Positions 35,403 to 45,265 of a DNA stretch of 64,000 bases are shown here, piece by piece. The number at the start of each line of letters is the position of its first letter. Positions within the stretch are counted from its first letter, which is position 1. This DNA is from Thermosporothrix hazakensis (GTDB taxonomy: Bacteria > Chloroflexota > Ktedonobacteria > Ktedonobacterales > Ktedonobacteraceae), in contig NZ_QKUF01000030.1 in the NCBI RefSeq assembly GCF_003253565.1, forward strand, positions 1 to 64,000, written 5' to 3'. Both the position numbers and the translations under genes were made by a program. The notes under the pieces are model-generated. The model worked only from the letters and a program-made list of their open reading frames with translations. It was not told the origin of the DNA and ran no database searches.

Positions 35403-35511
35403 TGCGTGTGAGAAAGCTCGGAAAGTGATCGTTATCGTGTAGATAACGTATTCTCGAATGAGATGTTATTCTAGATGAACAGAAGCATGAAAGGAGCTTT
35501 TGCTTGTTTTC

Positions 35512-35652
35512 CTATTCTTTGATATCCTTTTTCCATGTCAGTAGCAGCGAGATAGCCAGAAAGAGGATGCCATATACCAGAATCACCAGGAGCGCTTGTG
35601 TTCCACTTATGTTGAGCTCGACCAGGTTTCCCTGATTATTTTTTGTGTTCAT
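35512..35652 (-). CDS. 46-residue single-pass membrane peptide in the Xre/ImmA operon
   Basis: The frame starts MNTKNNQGNLVELN, continues with one long hydrophobic helix (about residues 18-39) and ends with a basic tail TWKKDIKE. The ATG lies inside the end of the ImmA/IrrE gene (overlap with the last codons), so translation is probably coupled. This is the usual shape of a small membrane toxin or holin-like peptide, or of a membrane sensor. It has not been recognised in any family by me. Confidence 0.5.
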   Translation of the reverse strand: MNTKNNQGNLVELNISGTQALLVILVYGILFLAISLLLTWKKDIKE

Positions 35653-36190
35653 ACCCTGTCATATTGCATCTATACCGTACCATTTGCAGGCTAGCTCCAA
35701 AATGATTGGCGATTTCCTGAAGGGTCATTCCACGTTGAAAAGCCCAGTCTAGCCCTCTTGCTGGAATTTGGAGACAGCCTCCCAGATATTCAGCTGCCTG
35801 TTCATCTGCAATGCGAAATTCCCGAGAAAGTAGTCCTCCTGATAGTTGATGGAAGCAAATTGGCTGATGGCCGAGTAATAAATGAGCCAGCTCATGCATT
35901 ATATTTGATTCATAACGTGTTGATGCATGATTCGGGTTGTAAATAATTAAATGCTTTTCTTTTCCAAGAGGCAATGTCAAGGCAGACCAGCCAGCATTGT
36001 CTGCTAGTAGAATCTGTATGAGTTGTTCATCTATTCCAGGAATTTCTAAAGGGCTGATGACCGGGACCTTGAGATATTGTGCTAAACGCCTAGCTGGTAA
36101 AGGGTCGTAAGCATGGATCTGTAACGCTTTTCGTAGGCGTATTCCTTCGTTCTCACATCTCTTTCTTATTGTTATGTCTAAGCCTCTCAT
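35636..36190 (-). CDS. ImmA/IrrE-family metallopeptidase (COG2856)
   Basis: A 184-residue protein with the zinc peptidase motif HELAHLLLGH (HExxH) in the middle. This family cleaves or relieves Xre-type repressors in phages and conjugative elements. It starts directly after the stop codon of the Xre gene, the usual regulator/antirepressor pairing. It stands between the two-gene module and the pPIWI-RE module, so the pair may control one of them. Confidence 0.85.
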   Translation of the reverse strand: MRGLDITIRKRCENEGIRLRKALQIHAYDPLPARRLAQYLKVPVISPLEIPGIDEQLIQILLADNAGWSALTLPLGKEKHLIIYNPNHASTRYESNIMHELAHLLLGHQPICFHQLSGGLLSREFRIADEQAAEYLGGCLQIPARGLDWAFQRGMTLQEIANHFGASLQMVRYRCNMTGYEHKK

Positions 36191-36556
36191 CTATTCTATA
36201 TCTAATTTCCCTTCCGTTGCCGCTTTATATGCTGACTTCATTAACTTTGCCAGTGCATCGGCCATTTCAGGTGTGAGCTCCCTATCTGCACGAAGATAGC
36301 CCTCAATGCGCTCTGGCGTGCTTATCTCGCTTTCCTGCTGCTCATCTATCTCCTTAATAAACTCCTCAGAAGAGACCTGGAGCCAGGAGCAGATGCGCAA
36401 GAATGTCTCCATATCGGGAATCTTCCCATTTTCAATGCGAGATAAAGTAGATGAGCTTACTCCCCCAATTTCTTGAGCAGCCTCACGGAGTCCGCGTGTG
36501 CCACGTTTAGCTTTTATAAGGGATGCAAAGTATTTTGTATCAAATATTCTGCCCAT
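36191..36556 (-). CDS. Xre-family HTH repressor
   Basis: A 121-residue protein with an N-terminal helix-turn-helix (LREAAQEIGGVSSSTLSRIENGK, about 20-45) and an acidic C-terminal tail. The ATG at 36556 is preferred over an upstream GTG because GAGGAG stands four bases before it. It is cotranscribed with the ImmA/IrrE gene and divergent from the pPIWI-RE operon. Its probable operator is at 36574-36588. Confidence 0.85.
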   Translation of the reverse strand: MGRIFDTKYFASLIKAKRGTRGLREAAQEIGGVSSSTLSRIENGKIPDMETFLRICSWLQVSSEEFIKEIDEQQESEISTPERIEGYLRADRELTPEMADALAKLMKSAYKAATEGKLDIE

Positions 36557-36573
36557 GTTTCTCCTCAAATTGT

Positions 36574-36588
36574 TGTCCAATACGGACA
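36574..36588. promoter_or_regulatory. Probable Xre operator between divergent promoters
   Basis: A perfect inverted repeat TGTCC-AATAC-GGACA lies 18 bases upstream of the Xre start and about 160 bases upstream of the pPIWI-RE operon. The position fits autorepression and shared control. Confidence 0.5.
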
Positions 36589-36744
36589 CTTATTCATGTA
36601 TTGCTCAGAGAACCACAATATGGTATACTTCTGTTGTTGCAATTTGGAAACGGCGTCCTATGTATGATACAGATTTTGTTTCGTCCGTGAAACATTGTAC
36701 TGGGATTAGTACATACAGTCAAATAAGCAAGAAAGAAGCGGTGT

Positions 36745-37902
36745 ATGGCTCGATCATTACCTGAAGATGTCTTTCCTTACCTGGTTCTTGGGCTGGCGAA
36801 GTACATGGAGAGCGAGCGGAAATATCCCTATCCAGATGAACTGAGGTATGCTCTCAATCATCTTTCCCTCGTTATGCTCTCAGGCTTCCCTACCACGATT
36901 ACTGATATGTTCTCGCTTTTTGAGTCACCGCTTGAAGAGTGGTGGCCAGGGACACTTCCTCCGGCAATTGATCCTCGTTTCGAGTTGCTTTATGAGGGCG
37001 AATTAGACGAGCAGGTTGTAGAGTTTCTTCTTGAATATGACTTGCCTGTTCAAGCAACCCTGCAAAATGTCCAGGTTGTCCTTGATAATCAAAAAGTAGT
37101 TGCAATGTTGAACGTGTGCAGGAGCGCATATATTCAAGATCCATCTAGGGCAAGTGAGGAATATATTGCTGCCAGACAATATATCATCGCTCATCCCTGG
37201 ACGAGTGCAGAGCAGATCCGACGGAAATTTCGAGATTTTCGCTATATCACTGTTGAAGCCATTAGTTCATTTTATCGGGACAGCCAAGCGCTTCAACTGG
37301 CCCTGCTTTATCAGCGTCAGGGGAGAGCAGGCGCTTGCTATTGGAATTGTCCCGCGTGTGGGCCGCTATATCTGCGTGATAATCGGCTTGGAAGTCTCAA
37401 ACCAAATGCCTGTTTAGGGCGTTGTCCTGGACCCCAAGGATGGGATGCGCTTGATCCGGTTGATAATCCTCTCGTTTTGAGACGCGGTATTCACTTACGT
37501 ACTTTTATACCAGGGGTTACTGAATTGCAGTTATATCATTGGCTTGTCCAGGAGGCGCAGCCAGACACCCCTGAGCTTCAGCAGGTGCTCTTATGGCCGG
37601 GGGTAGATTGCTACGATTTGCAGCTTATCTACCAGCGCACATTACAAAGAAGAGAAGTTTGGGCGGTAGATGTGAAAGATTACAAAGACCCATTTGTTCT
37701 GGGAAGGCGTATTGCTCAAGATAATCGACAGATAGTAGAGAATGCGCTTGAGTGGAATCAATGGTATTATGTGTATCCCTCTTATCGAGAGTTGCAACGC
37801 AGTGACTATCGAGCGTGCGTGCTTCGAGCTGCTGGTCAGCTTCCTGCCAATGTACATGTTGTGAGTGAAAAGCAGTTCAAAGTATTAGTAACAGAACAAT
37901 AA
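36745..37902 (+). CDS. pPIWI-RE partner with zinc ribbon and PD-(D/E)XK-like nuclease domain
   Basis: A 385-residue protein. A central CPAC...CLGRC cysteine set (about 200-230) suggests a zinc ribbon. A C-terminal restriction-endonuclease-like core has an Asp in PGVDCYDL and the paired VDVKDY (D-x-K, near residue 307). This is the third component of the three-gene pPIWI-RE systems described by Burroughs, Ando and Aravind (helicase, pPIWI-RE and REase-fold partner). It ends 12 bases before the helicase gene. It probably makes the effector cut in DNA. Confidence 0.7.
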   Translation: MARSLPEDVFPYLVLGLAKYMESERKYPYPDELRYALNHLSLVMLSGFPTTITDMFSLFESPLEEWWPGTLPPAIDPRFELLYEGELDEQVVEFLLEYDLPVQATLQNVQVVLDNQKVVAMLNVCRSAYIQDPSRASEEYIAARQYIIAHPWTSAEQIRRKFRDFRYITVEAISSFYRDSQALQLALLYQRQGRAGACYWNCPACGPLYLRDNRLGSLKPNACLGRCPGPQGWDALDPVDNPLVLRRGIHLRTFIPGVTELQLYHWLVQEAQPDTPELQQVLLWPGVDCYDLQLIYQRTLQRREVWAVDVKDYKDPFVLGRRIAQDNRQIVENALEWNQWYYVYPSYRELQRSDYRACVLRAAGQLPANVHVVSEKQFKVLVTEQ

Positions 37903-37914
37903 AAGGGGTGGCTA

Positions 37915-40900
37915 ATGTATGATAGAAGCCAGTGGTATAGTCCGCTCGTACAGAAGTTGATGGCTCAGGATAAACGAAAAATTCTGGATGGCCGATATGT
38001 TTTCCTAGTTCGGGTTGAGCTTGGTTTGAGGCTGCTTGAATGGCTTGATCTCTGTGACGAGCCAATAACCGTTCTCTGGGTGGTACTGGATGATTTACCT
38101 CTCCCTGATGAGCGCCTCATCGCATGGAATGAGCGTCAGAGACGAGCGATTGCAAATGCGCGTGTCCTGCTCCCCTTTTCTGGGCGCTTTGCCTGGGAAC
38201 ACGCGCTGAGAGAATATGCCATCATTCCTGAAGCTTGGCGCTGCTATGTTGTGCAACCGGGTGATCCAGATCGACAATTGCTCTTGCCTACTTCCTGCTG
38301 CCCTCAGGAACGACTTCTTGTCTATGACAAAACGCTTGCGAGTGTATTACCCTTTGCCCAAAGAACGATTCGACCTGCGGAGGCGAACATCTTTTGTTTT
38401 GATGCTATCACGACGCATGGAAAGCAGGTTGTTCAGGTAGCGATTCCCGAAGATATTGCGGAGATGGCTAGTAGCGCTATTCCCTGGTTTACCAGTCCGC
38501 GCGATCGGGGCCCAATGAACTATTCGTATGAAGACTTCCGCAAGATTGCGGTCGAAATAGAGGAATTACGGCAAGAGCGTGGTCTGGCCGAAGCGTTAGG
38601 ATCTCGCACAAGCTGGGTAGATCTGGTTGAGAACCTGATATCGTATCGTGCTGTGGCTTCAGATGGGAGTCTTACTGAGAAGAATACGACTCCTTTGAAA
38701 CTGGATGGTTATGCTTATGTTGTTGGCGCGGTTGCCTCTGGTAAGTCAACGATGGCGAAGTTGATATTAGCGGATGCGGCCCTTCATCCAGAAAAGGATA
38801 TGCGGGTCACACTTGTGGTTGGAGATACGATGTCAGCCCTGAACCTGGCTGACGATTTCAATCGGCTATTTTGTCAATGGGGAGAGCAGCCCGTTGCTGT
38901 TCCTCTCCTTGGACGATCAACGCGGGATCGGCATTTGAAGCATCTCTATCGTTCAAGTCAATTTCGTTCAGATCACTGGGCTCTACGTTGGTTGAATATT
39001 GCCTGTCCCCTCCAGGCGCTAGTGACAGATAGCCCGGCACAGCTTGTTACTCCAGGGAATGAGCCTTGTGAGGCGCTTTATAAACCACTCAAAAAACCAA
39101 AACAGCGTAAGAACTATCAGTATTGCCCCCTCTTTGCCACCTGTCCGGCGAAACAGTTGTATCGTGATATGCCTGGTGCACGCATCTGGATTACTACTCC
39201 TGGAGCGTTAGGAGTTTCTCGTATTCCCGCACAAGTTGAGAAGCGAATGGTACATTTGACAAATATAGTGTATGAGCAATCTGACCTCGTCATTTTTGAT
39301 GAGGCAGATATGGTTCAGGCCTGGTTTGATGATCTTTTCGCAGGAGAGACGGTTTTAACGAATGAAGCGATTGGCAATGGACTTCTGGATGTAGAAGATG
39401 TTGAGTCTGCTCAAGCCTGGATTCCTCAAAGAGCGCAGCCAGCTGCTACGCGTCGTTGGTTAGGGGCAGAACGACAGTCCTTGACTGCTATCTCTAATAT
39501 TCTTAGTAGCCTTGCAGATATCGAGCACGGAGCTTTTTTGCGCCATTGGATTGGTCGTCATTTTTTTACGGCGCTCACACTCGCTTATAAACTTGTCTGG
39601 AGGTTACTTGGGTATCCAGAATGGGACTCTGAGGAATTCAAAAAATTGGATCAGATAAAGGCAAGCAAAGAAGTACAGGCAATTGTTGCCTACTTCGAGC
39701 AACTGAGCTACAGAGATCCTCTAACTATGAGGTTGCCAATTGGAGTGAAGGCGCGCGAGGAGGATGCCGTTTCCCATTTAGCACAGATTATGCGGTTTAT
39801 CATCGCGGCGGGCGATAGTGGCCATAATCCTGCGATAAGAGAGGAATGCTGGTCTTGGCTTCAAGCATTTATTCCCAATATTGAGCAAACAATGCAACAA
39901 TTGGAGCGAACGTATGCGCAGAAGCAGACACGAGGGGCTCGAGCGGTACCGCTTCCAACAAGAGATACATTTGCCCTCTGTCTGGAATTTGTGTTGAATG
40001 TCATGACTCTCGATCGCAACGTTCAAATTGTCTTCTATGAATGGTACAACAAGCCTGAGAACATGATGACAGCGCTTAATGAACATTCACTGGAGCGTTC
40101 TCCACGGTACCTGATGGATGTTCTGCCTATTCCTCCAACCGGTCGTATGTTTGGGACCTACTACTCCAAAGAGATAGAACTTGGGCGGAATGAGGAGAAA
40201 AAGCAGAGAGGTCCAGCTAGTCTCTCCATCTTCGCATATCAAAACATTGGGCGATGGTACACGATGAACTTCCACCAACTGTTTACGAATCTTGATGGAA
40301 GACGTGGACCAAACGTCTTAGCTCTCTCAGGAACCTCCTGGTTGCCTCATTCTTCGCGCTGGCATATTGACATTCAGCCTCAGGGAATGCTCGATCCATC
40401 ATTAGGGGCACAGCAGGCTATCGCGCAAAGTTCTTTCTTCTATTGTCCTCAGTATAAGAAGGAGGGTAATAAGGTACTGCCAATTCGTGTTTCGGGCTCT
40501 GACGATATGCTTCAAGCGCTGAAAAACATGATACGGGTGTTGACTGATGAGCAGCATGTATCAAGGGCAAGTTTTAAGAAAGAGCTAGAAAAACTACGGG
40601 AACTCGGGCAGCAGCAGCCGCACTACTGGAGAGATAGAGAGCGCCTCTTGCTCCTCGTGAACTCATATGAACAGGCGAAGCACGTTTTTGAGGCGCTCAG
40701 AGCGAGCAGTCAGTGGAAGGCAGCAGCACCTGGGGAAATACAATATCTCTCACAAGCTGAAACTGCTGAGGATGAGGAGAGGGTGGATGACACTCTATAT
40801 CGAAGTGATGTAGAGGATTTTGCTTTAACGAACGGAAAAATTCTAATAGCTCCATTGCAGGCTATCGGTCGAGGATATAATATTCTCAATCGTGAAGGAA

Positions 40901-41436
40901 AAGCCGCTTTTGGCTCTATCTACTTCCTCACGCGACCTATGCCTTTTCCTGCTGATACACAGGTATTGGCACAGGAGCTCAATCGCCGAACGCTCGATTG
41001 GTGTAAAGATTCACAGTTTCCGGCCTGGCAAGAGCCGGAATTGATTGGTAAGGCGCTTGAGCTACGCAGGATAGCAAGTGCATACTGGCGGAAAGCAGAA
41101 TTACGAAGCTTTTATCGCCTTCTGGAACATGAAGATGAGAACGGTAACATAACCTATAGTGAGCGACTTAACCTGGCTGCGACAACGGCTGGCCATATCA
41201 TTCAGGCATGTGGGCGCCTACTTCGTGGCGGTGTTCCCTTCCGGGCCTACTTCATTGATGCTGCTTGGGCCCCAAAGACAGCGAGGCAACCCGATAGTAA
41301 AGAAGCAGCAGATACGAGTTTGCTTGCAGCAGTGATACAGGTGTTGCAGGACTATATGGAGTCTCCAATTGGTGAAGGGCTTTACGCTTCGATTGTAGAT
41401 GCTCTGGTCGATATTCACAATTTTCAACCGGAATAG
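37915..41436 (+). CDS. pPIWI-RE-associated DinG/XPD-like SF2 helicase
   Basis: A 1173-residue helicase: Walker A GAVASGKST near residue 275, Walker B FDEADM near 462 and motif VI QACGRLLR near 1097. Between Walker A and B are four cysteines in order (ACPLQ near 362, PCEAL near 384, YCPLFATCPA near 404-409), placed like the iron-sulfur cluster cysteines of XPD/DinG helicases. An AAAGGGGTGG site precedes the ATG. It is the middle gene of the pPIWI-RE operon and would unwind the target duplex or an R-loop. Confidence 0.8.
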   Translation: MYDRSQWYSPLVQKLMAQDKRKILDGRYVFLVRVELGLRLLEWLDLCDEPITVLWVVLDDLPLPDERLIAWNERQRRAIANARVLLPFSGRFAWEHALREYAIIPEAWRCYVVQPGDPDRQLLLPTSCCPQERLLVYDKTLASVLPFAQRTIRPAEANIFCFDAITTHGKQVVQVAIPEDIAEMASSAIPWFTSPRDRGPMNYSYEDFRKIAVEIEELRQERGLAEALGSRTSWVDLVENLISYRAVASDGSLTEKNTTPLKLDGYAYVVGAVASGKSTMAKLILADAALHPEKDMRVTLVVGDTMSALNLADDFNRLFCQWGEQPVAVPLLGRSTRDRHLKHLYRSSQFRSDHWALRWLNIACPLQALVTDSPAQLVTPGNEPCEALYKPLKKPKQRKNYQYCPLFATCPAKQLYRDMPGARIWITTPGALGVSRIPAQVEKRMVHLTNIVYEQSDLVIFDEADMVQAWFDDLFAGETVLTNEAIGNGLLDVEDVESAQAWIPQRAQPAATRRWLGAERQSLTAISNILSSLADIEHGAFLRHWIGRHFFTALTLAYKLVWRLLGYPEWDSEEFKKLDQIKASKEVQAIVAYFEQLSYRDPLTMRLPIGVKAREEDAVSHLAQIMRFIIAAGDSGHNPAIREECWSWLQAFIPNIEQTMQQLERTYAQKQTRGARAVPLPTRDTFALCLEFVLNVMTLDRNVQIVFYEWYNKPENMMTALNEHSLERSPRYLMDVLPIPPTGRMFGTYYSKEIELGRNEEKKQRGPASLSIFAYQNIGRWYTMNFHQLFTNLDGRRGPNVLALSGTSWLPHSSRWHIDIQPQGMLDPSLGAQQAIAQSSFFYCPQYKKEGNKVLPIRVSGSDDMLQALKNMIRVLTDEQHVSRASFKKELEKLRELGQQQPHYWRDRERLLLLVNSYEQAKHVFEALRASSQWKAAAPGEIQYLSQAETAEDEERVDDTLYRSDVEDFALTNGKILIAPLQAIGRGYNILNREGKAAFGSIYFLTRPMPFPADTQVLAQELNRRTLDWCKDSQFPAWQEPELIGKALELRRIASAYWRKAELRSFYRLLEHEDENGNITYSERLNLAATTAGHIIQACGRLLRGGVPFRAYFIDAAWAPKTARQPDSKEAADTSLLAAVIQVLQDYMESPIGEGLYASIVDALVDIHNFQPE

Positions 41437-41464
41437 TCATAGTGTGGTAGAAAGTGAGTTAAGA

Positions 41465-44317
41465 ATGGACAAATTTTCATCTATTGTACCTTTGCGCTTT
41501 CGTATCGATGAGTCCTATCTGCGAGATCTGGCTGTTTCGTTTTCTCCGTTTGCCTACGAACAGGATTGCAAAGATTTTCTCGCGAAGATGCAGCACTATC
41601 AGACTAAAAAGGGGCGTGACAGGAATCTGCCTTATCGTCGGCTTAATACAGTTCTCACCGCGCTCGCGCCCACGCTGGCGCATCCATTTCTCTCACATAG
41701 AAATGTTGATACTGGTAACTATGAACGGCAGATGCTCATTATTGGTACGGAGAAAAAAGATCGTCCAACGCCGGAACAAATCAGCGACTTAGTGTATGAA
41801 TGGGGAAAGCAATGGGGACAGGACCAATTTCGAGATATTGTTGAGAAGGGGGTTGGCAAGGACGTATATAAGCAATTTCTTGACCGTCTACAGCAGCCGC
41901 TTCAGCGTTGGTACGAAACAGATGCTGCTTTGCTGTTTCGCGATCTTAATAAAGGAACACAGTTAGGCTATCAGGCGATTCCGAGTCTATTTGCGTCCCT
42001 AATGGCGGGTAAAGAATCAAATATTCATGGAAGAAAGGTTTCCTGGCGCCTGATGCAGGATGGTATGTATGGACTAGCTGTAGTGAGCGAACCTTTTTTA
42101 GCGAGCTATACGGATCGCAAAGGAAATATATGTGAAGGGACCTTTGCCTACAAATTAGAATTCCGTTTACAAACGCAGGTAGGAAGTCCACACCGCTGGA
42201 TCCATTTATATATACGTTGTACGCGTTATGTTGATAAAAAGATTACCAGAGTGAACTATATGCGTGACGTGTCTGTGCGAGTCGGTGTTCACCAACCTCG
42301 TTTAGCGGGATGGGGATGGTCTCCAACGCTTGTATCATTGCCGCTGACAGGTGGATCGAATAGCCCACGTTGGGATGATCATCTCGTAGAGCTTTTATCT
42401 GCAATGAAAGCGCGAGATCTGGTGTCGCCAGCGGTGATCCTACGGGAGCCGCAAAAATATCGAGCCGCGAGTGAGCAAACAGGATACGATCAATATTATG
42501 TTGTGTATGCCGAAGGTTTTCGGCCTTATCACAAAATTAAGACAGGCTTTGATTTCGCCGAAATCCAAGAAGTTGCTGAATCTGTAAGTGAAATTCTGGG
42601 TCTTGAAATCTCTTGTGGTCAAACGCTGGTTTCTGATATGCCGAATTCCCGGATGTATTTGAACGAGCTTCCTCCCTCTATGTTCGATATTGGTGATTTT
42701 CAAAAGAAGCAATTCTTGAGAAAAACGTATAGACAGACCAAAGATGAGAATAAGAGGCTTAATCAGATGGAGAGGCAGAAGATTGTGTACCAGGCTTTAC
42801 AGAGGGCTACTGGAAATCAGATGGTGTGCATTTTTCTCTGCTGGCAGAATAGCCTTACAAAGCGCATTCTCGAGCAGGAAATACGGAATGCGCTCTTTTT
42901 AGATGCTGATATGCCTTTGCCTGAAACAGTTAGGATAATTGTGCCCTCTCAACCTATTCCTGATGATCTTGTTCAGCCTCTGGATCCTGGTTCACTTGAT
43001 CCTCAAAAGCGCTTTAACAAGCTCTCTGCAGAGGAACGTCATGAATTTAATCAAGAATGGAAGAAGCAGATGCAGAAAGCATTCCGGGACAAAGCCCGGG
43101 CCTGGGAAACTTATCTCCGGACTTTGCTTCCTGAGGCTTCCGGCTACAGGCTTGCGTTGATTGAACTGACTCCTATGGAGAAGAAGCAATCTTCTAAGCA
43201 ACAGATGTCTTCCAATGGAACGACAGATGATAACCCTCATGCAAGCCAGAATGTGAAAGGAGCGGTTCGCTGGGCATGTAATAAACTTGACATCGCCTCT
43301 CAGGTCATATTCCCGCTTAAAGTAGATGGTGATGGTCATGTTGATAAGGCGGAAGCTGCAAGAGCGAGCAATAGTGTATTGGATCTGATTTATCGTCAAA
43401 CAGGTCTGGTTTATGGAGCGCCTGTTGAGCTCTATGCAAAAGCAGGTATAGCACAGGAGCAGGCGAAACAACTTTCTGTAATTGGGCTCTATAAACTGCG
43501 TAAGAACCTGCCTGTAGCGATCAATTATCCAATAGCAGTGCGCTACCGACACGATGGAACATTTCAAGTATTACTGCCCGATTCATCTTTGCAGTGGCTT
43601 CCCCTTATAGATGCGCGGAAAGTGCTTGGCGAGGTCTTTATGCGGGGGAAAAAAGACAAAATCGCTTTAGAGCCGGCAGACCAAGCGCAATTTGCGGCTC
43701 GGATTTTTACGGAGGCATATCACGTGCCGACGCTTGTTTTGCTTGAGGCGACAGATTGGCGTAATTATAATGTTTTGCCGCAATTCTCAAACGCCATGCA
43801 GGTGAAAGATAGACTCGATTTAAGCCATGTAAAGGCCTGTGGACGCATCTATACACCTGAAGATCTTCCATATCTTCGTATTATCCGGTTGCGTACAGTT
43901 GGTTCATCTGGGGAGACTCCGCAGTACTTCCCAGTGGTTTTTGACGAAGAAGGGGAGATGGAGGAAGGGCAGGATTTCAAGCAGTTGACAGGCTTTATTG
44001 ATAAGCAGGCTGAGAGCCCTTTCTTTCACTACTTCTCAATCGGGAAGTTGCCGATTACCTCGAAGGACCAGAATAGAAAGAATCTATATAAGATGGATGA
44101 AGGAGGCGGGATTGCCTTTAAGCACCAGACAATGGTTGAGATGGTACCGTTCTTTCTTCAGAAGGGTGATGATCCGCTTGCGTGGTGTCGAATTCCGCAT
44201 TTTTTGCGCATTCATCCTGCGTGGGGTGGTGGCAATATAACGCTTCCATATCCGCTGCACCTTGCTGCCTGTATGCTTGATGATCAGATATGCATGCTGG
44301 AGCATGTTACGGGTTGA
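41465..44317 (+). CDS. pPIWI-RE protein (prokaryotic PIWI-like, DUF3962/DUF3893)
   Basis: A 950-residue protein with the layout of pPIWI-RE: an N-terminal X domain (starts MDKFSSIVPLRFRI), a middle module and a C-terminal RNase H-like PIWI domain (VRWACNKLDIASQVIF, then KAEAARASNSVLDLIYRQTG, and ATDWRNYNVLPQFSN). The ATG at 41465 is used; the open frame begins earlier, inside the helicase gene's end. The set helicase, REase partner and pPIWI-RE is complete. Family members are proposed guide-dependent defence effectors related to Argonaute. A clear terminator follows. Confidence 0.85.
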   Translation: MDKFSSIVPLRFRIDESYLRDLAVSFSPFAYEQDCKDFLAKMQHYQTKKGRDRNLPYRRLNTVLTALAPTLAHPFLSHRNVDTGNYERQMLIIGTEKKDRPTPEQISDLVYEWGKQWGQDQFRDIVEKGVGKDVYKQFLDRLQQPLQRWYETDAALLFRDLNKGTQLGYQAIPSLFASLMAGKESNIHGRKVSWRLMQDGMYGLAVVSEPFLASYTDRKGNICEGTFAYKLEFRLQTQVGSPHRWIHLYIRCTRYVDKKITRVNYMRDVSVRVGVHQPRLAGWGWSPTLVSLPLTGGSNSPRWDDHLVELLSAMKARDLVSPAVILREPQKYRAASEQTGYDQYYVVYAEGFRPYHKIKTGFDFAEIQEVAESVSEILGLEISCGQTLVSDMPNSRMYLNELPPSMFDIGDFQKKQFLRKTYRQTKDENKRLNQMERQKIVYQALQRATGNQMVCIFLCWQNSLTKRILEQEIRNALFLDADMPLPETVRIIVPSQPIPDDLVQPLDPGSLDPQKRFNKLSAEERHEFNQEWKKQMQKAFRDKARAWETYLRTLLPEASGYRLALIELTPMEKKQSSKQQMSSNGTTDDNPHASQNVKGAVRWACNKLDIASQVIFPLKVDGDGHVDKAEAARASNSVLDLIYRQTGLVYGAPVELYAKAGIAQEQAKQLSVIGLYKLRKNLPVAINYPIAVRYRHDGTFQVLLPDSSLQWLPLIDARKVLGEVFMRGKKDKIALEPADQAQFAARIFTEAYHVPTLVLLEATDWRNYNVLPQFSNAMQVKDRLDLSHVKACGRIYTPEDLPYLRIIRLRTVGSSGETPQYFPVVFDEEGEMEEGQDFKQLTGFIDKQAESPFFHYFSIGKLPITSKDQNRKNLYKMDEGGGIAFKHQTMVEMVPFFLQKGDDPLAWCRIPHFLRIHPAWGGGNITLPYPLHLAACMLDDQICMLEHVTG

Positions 44318-44344
44318 GAAGAGGAACAGGCTTAGTTGGTCCAT

Positions 44345-44381
44345 AGAGTCTGGGTAAGGAGAGATTGCCCAGGCTCTTTTT
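44345..44381 (+). terminator. Terminator after the pPIWI-RE operon (copy 1 of a repeated type)
   Basis: AGAGTCTGGGTAA pairs with TTGCCCAGGCTCT (two mismatches) around a GGAGAGA loop, followed by TTTTTAT. Its left arm AGTCTGGGTAAG and right arm CCAGGCTCTTTT recur at 46781-46814. Confidence 0.7.
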
Positions 44382-44619
44382 ATAAATCCGCGTTTTGCTG
44401 AAGATGTGAGCCTTTTTATATGAAAAAAGAGATGCCTGCAACCTAACGCATCTGTATATCTTGGCAAGAAGAGCAGAAATATAGATGCTATGTGAGAAAG
44501 CAAGCAGAGTAAGTATTATATTTTAAAAGAGATGAAGATTTGGCATTTATAATTATGGCATTTCATAATATAGCATGGTATATTGGAAAAAGGAGAGTGA
44601 ATAGAAATCGAGGGAGCGC
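44382..44619. other. AT-rich promoter region before the 184-residue gene
   Basis: About 240 bases of AT-rich sequence with several TATAAT-like hexamers (for example TATAAT near 44548) and no gene recognised. It probably holds the promoter of the 44620 gene. Confidence 0.4.
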
Positions 44620-45174
44620 ATGATTGACAATGATGAATTGACTCCAATCATCGGGAAGTGGAGAGATGTTTTTGAAAAGTTCCTTCGTGGTGAGCCAAGT
44701 AGCAAGATAGCGTCAGAAGCACTACAGGTTGCTGAGAAGATGTTCAAGGTAGGTTATGGATGTCCTGTTTTTCCCCAACTAGAAGCTGCACTTCATGAGT
44801 ACAACCGCGTATGTTTACAAAACTCCCTACTGATTATGGATATGCAAAATCGTCTCTCGCAACAACTTGTGGTGCTTACAGCTCAGGTGAAAGATCATCG
44901 TGTCTCACATGTGGCAATTCGCACGGCGCGAAGGATTGCCATCGAACTTACTGTGGGCGTTGTGCCATCGTTGCAGAGTGATGAGGAATTGAGTACTTAT
45001 CTGGCGACCGAGATTGTAAAGGATGTGATCTGTCATTGCTGTCTGGATGCAGCCCGGGCCATCTCTGTGGGCGGAATATATGCAGACAATGCAAAAGCGT
45101 TTGAGGCATATCGAGCAGTCCTTCAGTGTCTTGAGGCTGGTGCAAGGCAGGTAGGGCAGCAATTGCGGCAATAG
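44620..45174 (+). CDS. Hypothetical 184-residue helical protein beside the QueC-like gene
   Basis: Mostly alpha-helical with no membrane segment. I recognise no family. It starts MIDNDELTPIIGKW, is rich in Ala, Leu and Glu, and holds a VICHCC cluster near residue 137. A GAGGGAG site stands just before the ATG. Its only neighbour on this strand is the QueC-like gene about 90 bases downstream, so the two may work together, perhaps as substrate and enzyme. Confidence 0.6.
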   Translation: MIDNDELTPIIGKWRDVFEKFLRGEPSSKIASEALQVAEKMFKVGYGCPVFPQLEAALHEYNRVCLQNSLLIMDMQNRLSQQLVVLTAQVKDHRVSHVAIRTARRIAIELTVGVVPSLQSDEELSTYLATEIVKDVICHCCLDAARAISVGGIYADNAKAFEAYRAVLQCLEAGARQVGQQLRQ

Positions 45175-45265
45175 ATCTTCGCTTCATCGGGATGTTTGTT
45201 TGTAGGTTCTTTCCAAATTGTTTTCTCGTATGGCATGTTTCGCAAGCGATGAGAGGAACGTTCCA

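Noticed and set aside
43000..43567. 191-codon minus-strand frame inside the pPIWI-RE gene
   Set aside because: It is a shadow of the pPIWI-RE coding frame with no start signal.
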